Position numbers and translations under genes: made by a program. Of a DNA stretch of 64,000 bases, positions 1 to 11,513 are shown piece by piece. The DNA lies in contig CM072513.1 of the NCBI GenBank assembly GCA_036898135.1, positions 87,119,502 through 87,183,501 of the forward strand, given 5' to 3'. How positions within the stretch are numbered: position 1 is the stretch's first letter; each line of letters begins with the position of its first letter. Under the pieces are notes generated by a model. The model was not told where the DNA came from. It saw only the letters and a program-made list of their open reading frames with translations, and ran no database searches. The DNA comes from Oncomelania hupensis. Taxonomy: Eukaryota > Mollusca > Gastropoda > Littorinimorpha > Pomatiopsidae.

Positions 1-119
1 AAAACTCCTTATTTGTGTATGAGGTCTATTGGATCAGCTTGGGAATATTGGACGCTTTCTGCCAAATGGTCACTGGGGCTTCCTATGACATTATTATTTA
101 GGAGTGTAGGCATTTTATA

Positions 120-365
120 TGTATGATTGTCTTTTGTTGATATTTTATAATTATGTTTATATTCCATTTTGTTTATGTAAACGGAGGTTCGATAAATTAG
201 AGTATATCCTCAGCGTCCCCTGCGTGTAATGCCATTATTGTAAAGTGACCGGCTGGTGGAATGCCTTCAGTATTACCACTGGGGTTGTTTCAACAGATCT
301 TTTATACGGATCAGGAGTGAGTCCTCTTTCAACAAAGTTGTGGTCCTGAGCTGATTCGGCTCTTT
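120..365 (-). repeat. Interspersed repeat R1, copy 1
   Basis: Reverse complement closely resembles 49550-49815: shared blocks around the ggatcag...agatcttttatac, taaagtgaccggc and gcgtcccctgc motifs. Related fragments occur at 7868-7968 and 26690-26825. The family has a (TCTAA)n-like 3' tail (seen at 7945-7962), suggesting a retroelement. Confidence 0.6.
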
Positions 366-520
366 GCAGCAGTCATGATCAACTTGACCATGTAAGCAAT
401 GAATCACTAACTTCTCCTCCTCCTCCTCATCGTCATCCTTAATAGCGTGTATGTTGGTATAGATCACCGCGCTTTGAGCCTTGGGGAAAGGCGCGTAAAT
501 AGCATCCTGTATTACTGTAT

Positions 521-660
521 TATTATCAATATTATCATTATCATCATCATTATCATCATCATCATAATCATCTTCATCATCATCATCACCGCCATTACCA
601 TCCTCATCCTCACCATCATCATCATCATCATCATTATCATCATCATCATCATCATCATCC
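521..660. repeat. (ATC)n/(TCA)n microsatellite
   Basis: Interrupted trinucleotide array rich in TCA. Open frames over it on both strands (Asp-rich and Ile-rich) are repeat artefacts. Confidence 0.9.
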
Positions 661-1726
661 ACAGCCCCGCCCCTCTCCATCCTTATCTTCCCCCCCTCCC
701 CACCCCCTCCACACCCCCCCCCCCCCCCGAAAATCCAAACAGCGTCTGTGTCAATTCTTGAGTTCACAGTGGAGTATCCTTTGCCCCGTGGCCACAGCGC
801 ATTGTCAAGCCTGAGCAAGTTGTCTGAGTAAATATTGGCAGAAATTACAAAGTGCTTGCTTACACCCTTCACCACTCGTCTCCGACTTAGCGAGTCCCTG
901 CCACAAGCACACACCACCTCCTTTCCCTGACGCTGTTCTTTTTTATTTCTTTTTTTTTTCTTAACAAAGTTTTTTTTTCTCTATGTCTTTTAGCATATTT
1001 ATATACTCGTCACATAAATTTTTTCTTACAACTGTTTATTGTCTACTCTTTTAACGTTAGCTGTCCAGCAACCTAGAACCTTTAACTACTAGAACATTCC
1101 CTCATTCCTCCCGTAGGATACCGTCTAATCAGGAATATAATATGGAAGTTGCATCACTAAACTGCCTTACCGTCTCTTGAGTACCTACTTGGGTTTTGCA
1201 CAAACATTTTTGTCTCCCTTTAACTTCTACTTCTAAAAAGTGACTACTTTGTTTTAAAAAAAAAATCAATATAAATAATCAAGCAGTGAAGGCGATTTAA
1301 AACGGATACCTCGATGTCTTTTCAGTTGCTTGGTGCGTTGTAAACTATTCACAACTTTCCGGCACCTCTCATAAAAACTCGTGGGTATCGCCATTATAAA
1401 TTAAAACGAGGTTATATGAAACCAAGTTCCGGTTTGGCTTGTTTTGCTTTTATCAAAGCTTGATGCGTGACTTTTAAATATGGCAAATTGCCGAAAACGA
1501 CGATTGTTAGAGCCAGAAAACGAGTGGGATAAGTATAAAAACGGTGGAGGAAGTACATGCTCAGTGAAAGAATGCAAAAAACAATCGTAGAGGCCTGTAT
1601 TTGTGGCGACTTCGGAGGTGCGTCGATCATCGACAGAAAGTGAAACAGGACCTGAAAACTCTTGTAGTTTTCCATAGCTTCGCCGTCGCAACCTTCACAA
1701 AACACGAAGTAACTGACAATGTTAGG

Positions 1727-1866
1727 CTAGCGTTGTGGCCAAGTGGGCTAAGGCGGGACTAACTTGCCTTGTCCGCAAGCCAGAAACCAATGCCGCCTGA
1801 CAGGTGTGGGTTCGAGCCAGCATCTGGGCGTTATGTTTTCCTAATATTTTTCAAAAATTCACAAAT
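1727..1866 (+). mobile_element. Short tRNA-derived SINE (SINE-3) with 9-bp TSD
   Basis: Pol III box A-like GTGGCCAAGTGGGCT (1736-1750) and box B-like GGTTCGAGCC (1809-1818) are about 60 bp apart. The unit is flanked by the direct repeat AATGTTAGG at 1718-1726 and 1867-1875. The tRNA-like part resembles class II (Leu/Ser) tRNAs in length but does not fold as an intact gene. Confidence 0.7.
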
Positions 1867-2488
1867 AATGTTAGGTATGTAGGGTTTAGGCGCGCCACTG
1901 GCGATAGAAAGGGATAATAAACTGCAGCAAAAAAAAAATATGTGAGGGTACGATACAGGTGGCCAGTAACACATGTTATTATTCTTGACTATTTGGAAAT
2001 AACTCACTAAAACACGCGGAGAAAAAAAACCGGAAGTATTTTTCATAGAGGGGATTCCCGTTGGTGCATAGGATAGCAGAAAAGTGTGAATAATTGAAAA
2101 AAAATTAACTGTTGATAGCTTTATTAATTACCAGTAAACAGTTTTACGCTAGCTCAGTGTCAGAGATCTATCAAGCGAAGGCTGCGTAAGCGTATGTCCT
2201 CAACAGCCCCTGACGCTCAGATTGAGGTCAGCGTCGCTTTTGGGCTACCTGCCGCTGTCAGTTTACTAGCAGCCCAATAGCAGCCAAGAAGTAATTGGTT
2301 TTAACACGACTAGTGAATTGGGACGAACCACTGGCTATACTCCGAGCTCATACATGAGAAAGATGCCGTGGATTTTTCCTTTAATCTGCATGCGCAGCCC
2401 AAATCGCCTGGAACGCGCGGACCGCTCATCTCTCCGTTTGCACTTTAAATTAACGGATTAGGATACAATTAGGTTTTTACCTGCAGCC

Positions 2489-2601
2489 CAGATGAGGAAG
2501 AAGAAGGGAAAAAAGAAGGGGAAGAAGAAGGGGAAGAAGAAGAGGAGGAAGAAGAAGAAGAGGCAGAAGAAGAAGAGGAAGAAGAAGAGGAATAAGAAGG
2601 G

Positions 2602-2632
<31 letters not shown>

Positions 2633-3285
2633 CAGAAGAAGAGGAGGAAGAAGAAGAGGAAGAAAAAGGGCAAGAAGAAGAGGAAGAAGAAGGGGAAGAA
2701 GAAGGGGAAGAAGGGGAAGAAGAAGGGGAAGAAGAAGAGGAAGAAGCAGGAGAAGAAGGGGAAGAAGAAGAAGGGGAAGAAGAAGAGGAAGAAGCAGGGG
2801 AAGAAGAAGAGGAAGAAGAAGGGGAAGAAGAAGAAGAGGAAGAAAAAGGGCAAGAAGAAGAGGAAGAAGAAGGGGAAGAAGAAGGGGAAGAAGAAGAGGA
2901 AGAAGGGGAAGAAGAAGAAGGGAAAGAAGAAGAGGAAGAAGAAGAAGAAGGGGAAGAAGAAGGGGAAGAAGAAGAGGAAGAAGCAGGGGAAGAAGGGGAA
3001 GAAGAAGAAGGGGAAGAAGAAGAAGGGGAAGAAGAAGAAGGGAAAGAAGAAGAGGAAGAAGAAGAAGAAGGGGAAGAAGAAGAAGGGGAAGAAGAAGGGG
3101 AAAGAGGAAGAAGAAGGGGAAAGAGGAAGAAGAAGAAGAGAAAGAAGAAGAAGAAGAAGTAGAAGAAGGGGAAGAAGAAGAAGGGGAAGAAGAAGGGGAA
3201 AGAGGAAGAAGAAGAAGAGAAAGAAGAAGAAGAAGAAGAAGTAGAAGAAGGGGAAGAAGAAGAAGGGGAAAGAGGAAGAGGAAGG

Positions 3286-3318
<33 letters not shown>

Positions 3319-3396
3319 GTAAGAAGAAGAAGAAGAAGAAGGGGATGAAGAAGAGGAAGGAGGAAGGGAAAGAGGATAAAGGGTTTGGGAAAAAAA
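2489..3396. repeat. ~900-bp homopurine (GGGGAAGAAGAA)-type satellite-like tract
   Basis: Nearly all purine on the + strand, with sparse C or T interruptions (gcagg, gtag). Units alternate GAA and GGGGAA. Long Ser/Phe/Pro or Lys/Arg frames here are artefacts. It lies just upstream of the first PAS-A exon. Confidence 0.95.
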
Positions 3397-3580
3397 AAAC
3401 GTTTCCGCATCCTGAACCTGTTGCTTAAACAACTGTTCCCAAATAATTGAAAATCGGTTGATTGATCGATTTGGTTGGTTGATTGATTGATTGACTGGCT
3501 AGCTACATACACAGCTTCATTACTAATTGCCAGGTTGACATAACTGTAACTAACCGTGGTTTTTTGTTGTTTGATTTCAG

Positions 3581-3670
3581 TCTCTAGACGGGTTTGCCTT
3601 CATCCTAGGCAACGATGGTCGCTTCTTGTACATATCGGAAACTGTCTCCATCTACCTCGGCCTCTCGCAG
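3581..3670 (+). CDS. NPAS3/trh: NPAS3/trh-like exon: PAS-A core
   Basis: Thirty complete codons in phase 0 between acceptor ttgatttcag and donor gtgagc. Encodes the SLDGFAF...[14 protein letters not shown] part of PAS-A. It follows the homopurine tract by about 185 bp and is followed at once by a (GAT)n microsatellite in the intron. It is the most 5' coding exon I can identify in the window. Confidence 0.93.
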
Positions 3671-3685
3671 GTGAGCAATAACGAT

Positions 3686-3754
<69 letters not shown>

Positions 3755-3872
3755 CGATGATTATAATAGCACTGCTACTACTATTAGTACTACTACCACT
3801 ACTACTACTATTACTACTAGTATTACTAACTACTACTAGCACTACTACTACTACTACTGCTGCTACTACTAC

Positions 3873-3925
<53 letters not shown>

Positions 3926-4802
3926 ATAGTAGGTCGTCGTCATTGTCGTTATCATCATCATCATCATTATCATCATCATTATCATAATCATCATCATGAA
4001 CAACAACAGAGCGTTCAACGCTCCTGTTGGTGTTTGTCGTTCATCGTTATTCATAACCATTGAAAGCCCTTCAACGCTTGGTCTTTGATTTTTAAAATTC
4101 AACCATTAGTAACAGGTTGTGTTGAAATGTGTCGTAATATTTATTAATGATGAAAACGAAAAAACTACTCCTAACCTTTTTTCTGGCCTTCGTCCCCGCC
4201 CTTCTGTACACACCCCTCCTCACCCGCCCTCTCCTTTCCCCCTCTCACAAATCTTCTTCTTCTTCTTCTTCTTCTTCTTCTTCTTCTTCTTCTTCTTCTA
4301 TCCTTGCTTCCTTCAATCTGTCTTTCAGTTCTCGTAACACAATTTGTCATCAGCTTTTCTGTGCACCAAGGCAGTTTTGCCCCCTTGTGACGGAGAAGGG
4401 GGTGGACACATCATTAAATGACATTTGTCTTTTTTAGCGGCTCTCTGTATGTACGCCACATGAAATAATGAGGAGGAGGAGGAGGAGGAAGAAGAAGGAA
4501 TAGGGGAAGAGTCTTCAAGCCACGTGACTAGACTTTACGGCGGAAAAATGGGATTCGTGGGATGATGTCCCGAAGAAAATGCAGATGGTTTTAAAAAGAA
4601 AGAAAAGGCGAATGTCCCAAATGAAGAAGATGAAAGATGAAAGAGAAAAGACAAGAGGCAAAAAGAAGGAAAATGAGAAGGAAGAAGAAGAAGAAGAAGA
4701 AGAAGAAGAAGAAGAAGAAGAAGAAGAAGAAGAAGAAGAAGAAGAAGAAGAAGAAGAAGAAGAAGAAGAAGAAGAAGAAAGAAAGAAAGAAGAAGAAGTG
4801 AT

Positions 4803-4847
<45 letters not shown>

Positions 4848-5310
4848 GATGAGAGAGAGCGAGCGAGACACACACGCACACACAGAGATTAGAGAGAGAG
4901 AGAAGAGAAGACAGAGACTGACAGAGAGAGTAGCAGAAGCAGCAGGAGGAGAAAAAAAAAACTGTTAGCAGAAAGAAGTCCAAACACAAACAGTGGCACG
5001 TGGCAGCCACGCCGGCCATTGCTAGGTTGCGGTGTCCCCAGAGTGTTGGAGGCGCTGGCTGCGGAATTTGATTAACTTGTATTCAAATGACTCCAACCCG
5101 GCCTAATCCCATTTTACCGCCAAGCTGGAGTGTGGCAGTGACGAACACGCAGCACAGCTGAGACTCGCCCAATACTTCTCACAAGGAAAAGAAGAACGTA
5201 GGCCTCGGCTAAGTCTCAGCTACGTTGCGTGAGTGGCTGCAGGACACAGCGCCGACTATCAGGTGCTGAAACAAAAATAATCGCACTGAGCATGATCAAA
5301 TAGCGTGGAT

Positions 5311-5382
<72 letters not shown>

Positions 5383-5647
5383 TGTTTACTACAAAATGAC
5401 ATTAGACTGCTGAAAACTTAAAGGAATCAAATACAAACATTCAATGAAGATCAGAACAAGTCCGTTTTGATAATACTAGACTACTAACAATGTCAACTAA
5501 TAACATGACTATACAAAATGTGTCTAAGGTCATCGTCGTTTCCTGAAATGAAAAGTCCTGTATCCTTGTACATTGCTGTTAAAATTGTACAATGGAAAAT
5601 TATGCGATGAACTAAAATATTTTCTGAGCAAAATAATGCAGGTGACG

Positions 5648-5725
<78 letters not shown>

Positions 5726-8700
5726 TATTTTTTTTAATTTTATTTTTTTTAATTTTTTTTTTAAAAATTATTATTATTTTTAATATACTTTGTGTTCAAC
5801 GAATTCCACCTGTGTCTTCGATAATCCGTGCGAAAGTGTACACGTATTAGGCCTACATCAGTTAGCCCACAGCTTTATTTATAGCTTTATATTGGTTTTA
5901 TTAAAAAAAAAGTTAAAGGTAGTCCCATAGCCTTGTGGCCGTAGGGGAGCGTGATGTTGGAGATCACACTTATCTTGGGCCAGCGTAATGAGGGTGATGC
6001 CCATCTCTCTCCCTCGCTGCTTTATCTTCCCCACCCTTAAGAGAGTAGGTACTCAGTCACAGTTGAGTCAACTGGGGGCGTTGTTATTTGTCGCTTCACG
6101 TTTTGCGGTCACCCACCCAAGTGCTAACCGCACTGGACGGTGCTTAACTTGCGACACAGTAGCGAGTGCTCCAACCACTTGCGCTCGTCCAGCTCAAGAA
6201 TTTTGGTGGAAACAGGCTCTAGAACTTAATCCGCTCCAGTCGCACACTTGCTGCCTTAAGGGCATCCCTTGGCGCCCCACACAACTGAGCACAATCTTAT
6301 GGTGTCCGGGGATAAGGGGTTGAAAGGAAGGGAACTAGAGCTTGTTGGGTGCGTTTACGTAACTGGCACTCTCTCGCCCCTCTACAACTTGAGCGGCAAA
6401 ATCTTTAAAGTTAGCGCGATGGAACGCGTGCGTGCACAGACCAGACCTCGGCTTATACTGTCATCGGAAGGTGTGTAGTGTGAAGAAAAGTCTAGGTGTG
6501 TCTGTCGCAGTGCGCGTAACATGACAAAGAGTCCCAACCTTGGTTCCAATACCATTTTACAAGCGTTTGATGGACTGTGTTCCATCAAAGTGTACAGTAC
6601 CACACACTGCCTTATACATTGAAGGTCAGGTGACAGTGTGTATGGACTACTGTCCTCCACTCTATATGGGGGGACCATTGTTGTGTGACAACAAAGTGTG
6701 TGACAGCTGTTTCCACCTTTGAAGGTAAGGTGACAGTGTGTGTGGACTACTGACCTCCATTCTACATAGGAGGACCCCCGTGGTGTGAGAGCACAGAGTG
6801 TGGCAGCTGTTTCAACGTAAAAGCAGTGTGATACTGGACCCTGTGACGGGAAATGTTCATGGGGAGCACAGAGTTATTCTAGTTCCTTTTCTTCATGATC
6901 ATTCAGTATCCGGAAATGTTCTCCCTGTCTTTCTGTCATAGTTTTTTATTTATTTATTTATTTTATTTTATCCCTTTTTATAGCGCTTTTCCAGCTCAAG
7001 AGCTGCTCAAGGCGGTGGTCGAAACAGGATCCAACTCAAGCTGCCCGAAGCGCCCACCTGCAATCTTTGGGTGCATAGTCTGACGCCCAGACGTCTGACC
7101 ACAACCCGAGGCGACCGGAACTGTAGAGAATGGATCTAGTGGGCGTTGGGTGTAGGCCTAGTACTATTTAATAACATAATTATGGATTAGGCTTACGCCA
7201 TGTCATCAATCAGGTCTACGCTGAATCGGGATGGACAAAGCGACCGTCAGCAGTTCTTGTGCATCGAGTGACTGTTTGACTAGTGCGATTATTTCTGTCC
7301 GTGATGGTTAAATAGACTACTCTCTCTTCTACTAACGCTCGTCACGGTATATTGTTTACAAGTCGATGAAGGCACCTCTATTTTCTTCACGCCGTTTTAC
7401 CCACAGGCGTCGTATCAGGATACGGTAGTATCCTCTCTATAGAACACCGCCCTCTCAATACTTTATTATAGTCATCAGATACCAAGGCCTGTGGTTTTAC
7501 CACATAACAACTTTGTTTTTAAGGTACCAGTTTTATTCCTACACAGTGGAATACGTTTCACTTGAACTGTTTTCGCTCGCCTTCATATTGGGCATACTTT
7601 TGTCACCCATAGTTTCCTTTTGAAAGAAGAAGAAGAACCACCATGGTGCTTTGCATGTGGCAAATCCTTTTCTTTCCGCCATTTTATGTTTGAATGTGCT
7701 TATTTGATTGATGAGAGAGAAAGAGTTTTGGTTCGATATCTCTTAATAAGATTTTTTTAACATACTGTTGGTTTGTTTTATAGCTAATAGGTCATGTCAT
7801 ATTGTTTGTGTGCTTGTTTGAATTTCAGTAGTAAAGCCACTTTTATATACTTATTTTTTCATATTTTAATTTTAGCGGTTTAATCTGATTTGGAATAGTT
7901 TTGAGTGGTCCTGATTCGGCTCTGGACCCAATAAACATTGACTATCTAATCTAATCTAATCAAACCTTTTGCTGAATCTTTGAGCACTGTCATGTAAAAG
8001 GAAAGAAAAAATAAGTAAGGTAGACAAAAAAGCGAACAGGTAGGAAAGACACAGGGTCGAGAAAGCGAGAAGCAACAAAAAAAAAGAAGAAGGAAAGAAA
8101 AAAAGAAAGAAATTAAAAAGAAAAGTAAAGAAAAGAAAAAGGAAGAAAAAAAAGAAAGAAAGCGAGCAATAAAACGAAAAGAAAAGAAAGAAGGAGAAAA
8201 CTGTACGGAGGGGTAGAAGATAGAAAATAAAAGAAAGAAAAACGATACCGAAGGAAAAAAAAAGCTGAATGTCGATGAGGGTAAATTGACAGCGCACAGT
8301 TTAAGGTCCCCCAGGGAAGGGTCCAAATGAAGCTGAAGGAGAAGGAAAGGGGCCGAGCAGGAGCCGCCTCCAGACCTCTTCATTGCAGCCGATGACAAGG
8401 AGGGATTAATTGGCCGCGGGGACCTGCCCCACCCCCTGGGGCGCTAGGAGCAGGGACGGAGCGGAGTCCCGGGCCTGCCCTTGACAGAGCAGTAATTGTG
8501 GCCGTGGACCTTTGGGGTGAGAGTCGATTGCCGTGTCACTCACCGCGCTGCTGGACGTCTGCCGTACTAGACTGCCCCCTCCAGCTCCAGCTCTTGCTCT
8601 GGCTATAGTGATGCCGGACCCACTCCGTTCTGCGAAGCTAGATACCGTTGTTATATTGACTGATACCTTGCCCGCAGTAACTAGCGATCGATACAGCGAC

Positions 8701-9162
8701 AGTGTATGTTACCCATATTACACACATACATTTCACTTTCTTTTTCTTATTTACCCTCCATCTTCCACCCCCAGCCCAAATGTAGTTTAGGGTGGGGCGG
8801 TGTGATTATTTAATGTCAGCTTTACCATAATACATTTTAAGGTGTGTGAGGGGAGTTGAGCGTACAGAGTGTTTATGTGTGCATAATGCATTTTTACATT
8901 TTATACCTTTGTGTATCAAGTTAACACTTCTGATTCTTATTTGATCAATGTTTAACGCCTGTCATAAGTCATTGTAAGAGGTAATAAAGATTTGTTACAT
9001 TGAATTGAATTAAGTGTGGGTGGAGGGGTTGTGGATATTTTGTGTACAGTAGAGAAACAACGATGGATTAACACAGTCTTGACTTTTAGCTTTAAGAAAA
9101 TATTCCTTCTTATGTGAACATGCACATCTCATTAATTGCTGTTTTTTTTATCCCCTTTGCTG

Positions 9163-9233
<71 letters not shown>

Positions 9234-11451
9234 CTCTCTCTTCCTCTCTCTCTTTCTTTCTCTCTCCCTATCTCTCCCCATCTCTCTCTCTCTCCTGAGC
9301 GCCCTGAGGATGTTGCTAATATGGACGATGCTGCGCCTTACGAAGTAGACAACATTATCATTATCATCATTATCGTCGTCGTTGAAATCGTCATCAGCAT
9401 CGTCGTCATCATCATCATAATCATCGTCATCATAATCATCATCATTATCATCATAATCATCATTATTGAAATAAGAGTTGACTGCCATGATGAAGACGAT
9501 AGCGTTTTGATCGGCAATCCCTAAAATACAATACAAAAACATATTATAACGGCGAAATGTCCTGACTCTCCAGGCTATGAGCGATGCTAACTTGACGCTC
9601 TTGTGTTGTGTGCAGGTGGAGATGGCGGGCAGCAGCGTGTTTGACTACGTTCATCAACAGGACCACGCTGAACTCGCCGAACAGCTTGGCCTGGGGCTAC
9701 CACAGGGTCAGATACCAATATTTTAATTTATTTAACTAGATTTCAGTTTATTTATTTATTTATTTAGATTTCAGTTAATTTATGTATTATTTAAATAGAT
9801 TTTAAATTATTTATTAATTAATTATTTTTTTTAAAAGATTTCGTGTTATTTATTTAGAAAACTGTTTTTTTAGTTCCTTATGTAAAATAAAATAGAGGAC
9901 AAACATTGCCTGGTTTTAAACGATTTATTAATTTTAGAAAAACAGCTGTGTAAAAACTAAATTCCCATATCAGTTGATTTTAACTTGAAGCCATAATTAA
10001 CAATTGAAATGAAGCAATCATTAGCTATGAAAATAAAGCCAGCATAACCTATTGAAATGAAGCAAGCATAATCTATTGAAATGAGGCGAGCATGACGTAT
10101 TCTATCATACGGACTTTAAAGATCCTGACGCCCATGTGCTAGATAGTTGTGTCGGCTACACAAAATACACCCAGCACGCTCTAGGTCACTTCTTACCCAC
10201 ATCCGGTCGCCTCAGTCGTCGCGCCGTAAGACGATGCGCCCAAAGGCAACAAGTGCGCCCCTCGGGCGGCTTGAGTTGGACCCTGTATTGGCCAGCGCCT
10301 TGAGCAGCTCTTGAGCTGGAAAATGGCGCTATCATAAGAGCGATTAAATTAAATTATTGACATGAAGCACTCGTTCCTCGATAAAGCAAGTTGTGTTATG
10401 TAATACAACAAGCGATTGTTGCAATGTTGATTCCCCCTGAGGGAGTGGGTTAACCAGTCCCAAAATTAGTGTTGCAAATAACATTTAAAAAAAAACATAA
10501 TGCTTTAGGGTAGAGCTTTTTGTGAGAAAAAGCAAAACCCGTTGTCACAGGACATAGAAAGCCGAGAAGTGGCACGTTTACAATATATGTGCAAATCCTG
10601 GCCTCAGGATACTAACTCGCGCGCATGCGCAAAATAAGCTGAGTATGAGCCACAGGAAAAACAGCGCACATGCATCCACTATAAGCGAGCAGACGCACAC
10701 ACTGATGTATGCATACGGGACTTACAAGCGTAAACACACACACACACACACGCACACACACACACACACACGCACACACACGCACAGCCGAGGTTACACA
10801 GTATTATCATGACTTTCCCGAAACGCCACCTACGTTGTGCTGACAATGGGTCATATTTCGTCCCCATTTTTAAGTACTTTGAAGTGTTCGAACCCTAACC
10901 CAAATCCTAACCCTAACCCAGCCCTAACCCTAACGGATCATTGTTCTGACGTCAAAACAAATAGGCATGTCAATACAAGTTATGTAGATATTCACTGATA
11001 TGTCCAGATAACACTGTGTAAACAAGGACGCATGCGTGTACAAATACACAAACACACAAACACGCATGCATGTACAAATACATTCACACACACAAATACA
11101 CACAAACATTCGCATGCACACACACAAACAAACATTCACACACGCACACACATACTCAAACACAAGTACTCACAAGCACACAAATCTATGCACACGATAT
11201 CTGCAAGCGACCACACGCGCACACACACAGACACAAACACACCCATGAACGCGCGCACACGCACACACACTCGCTTACGTACTCAGGGGAAGTGAATGCG
11301 ATATTAAATTATGGGTCCGGTTTTTAATGCGAAGATTATCTTATTTGATCTATGTGTTTTCTATTGCCATTTAATTTCTTGAATAATTTTACTCCAATTG
11401 TCATTTTTATCTTGACTCTTACGCTGTCAAACATATTGAATGTGTTATCTG

Positions 11452-11513
<62 letters not shown>

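Larger units (their letters stand above)
1..3580 (+). other. Upstream intron of the NPAS3/trh-like gene (partial)
   Basis: No coding exon recognised. Contains repeat R1 (120-365), an L2-like tail fragment (about 455-505), (ATC)n, a 15-C run, a tRNA-like SINE (1727-1866), a unique stretch 2100-2460 and the homopurine tract. Preceding exons (bHLH, start of PAS-A) must lie left of the window. Confidence 0.6.
3671..9615 (+). other. Intron of the NPAS3/trh-like gene, 5.9 kb
   Basis: Holds microsatellites (3685-5725, 9166-9472), repeat R3 (5926-6187), two minus-strand SINE-1 fragments, an R1 tail (7868-7968), purine-rich sequence (7990-8270), and two GC-rich stretches without obvious repeats (5020-5265, 8296-8535). 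Confidence 0.7.

Noticed and set aside
1401..1705. 96/97-codon minus-strand frames and a short plus-strand frame (MANCRKRRLLEPENEWDKY)
   Set aside because: No family match, overlapping frames, and early stops; treated as chance.
2458..3512. Long Phe/Ser/Pro- and Lys-rich open frames
   Set aside because: They lie entirely on the homopurine tract; repeats of trinucleotide type keep frames open by chance.
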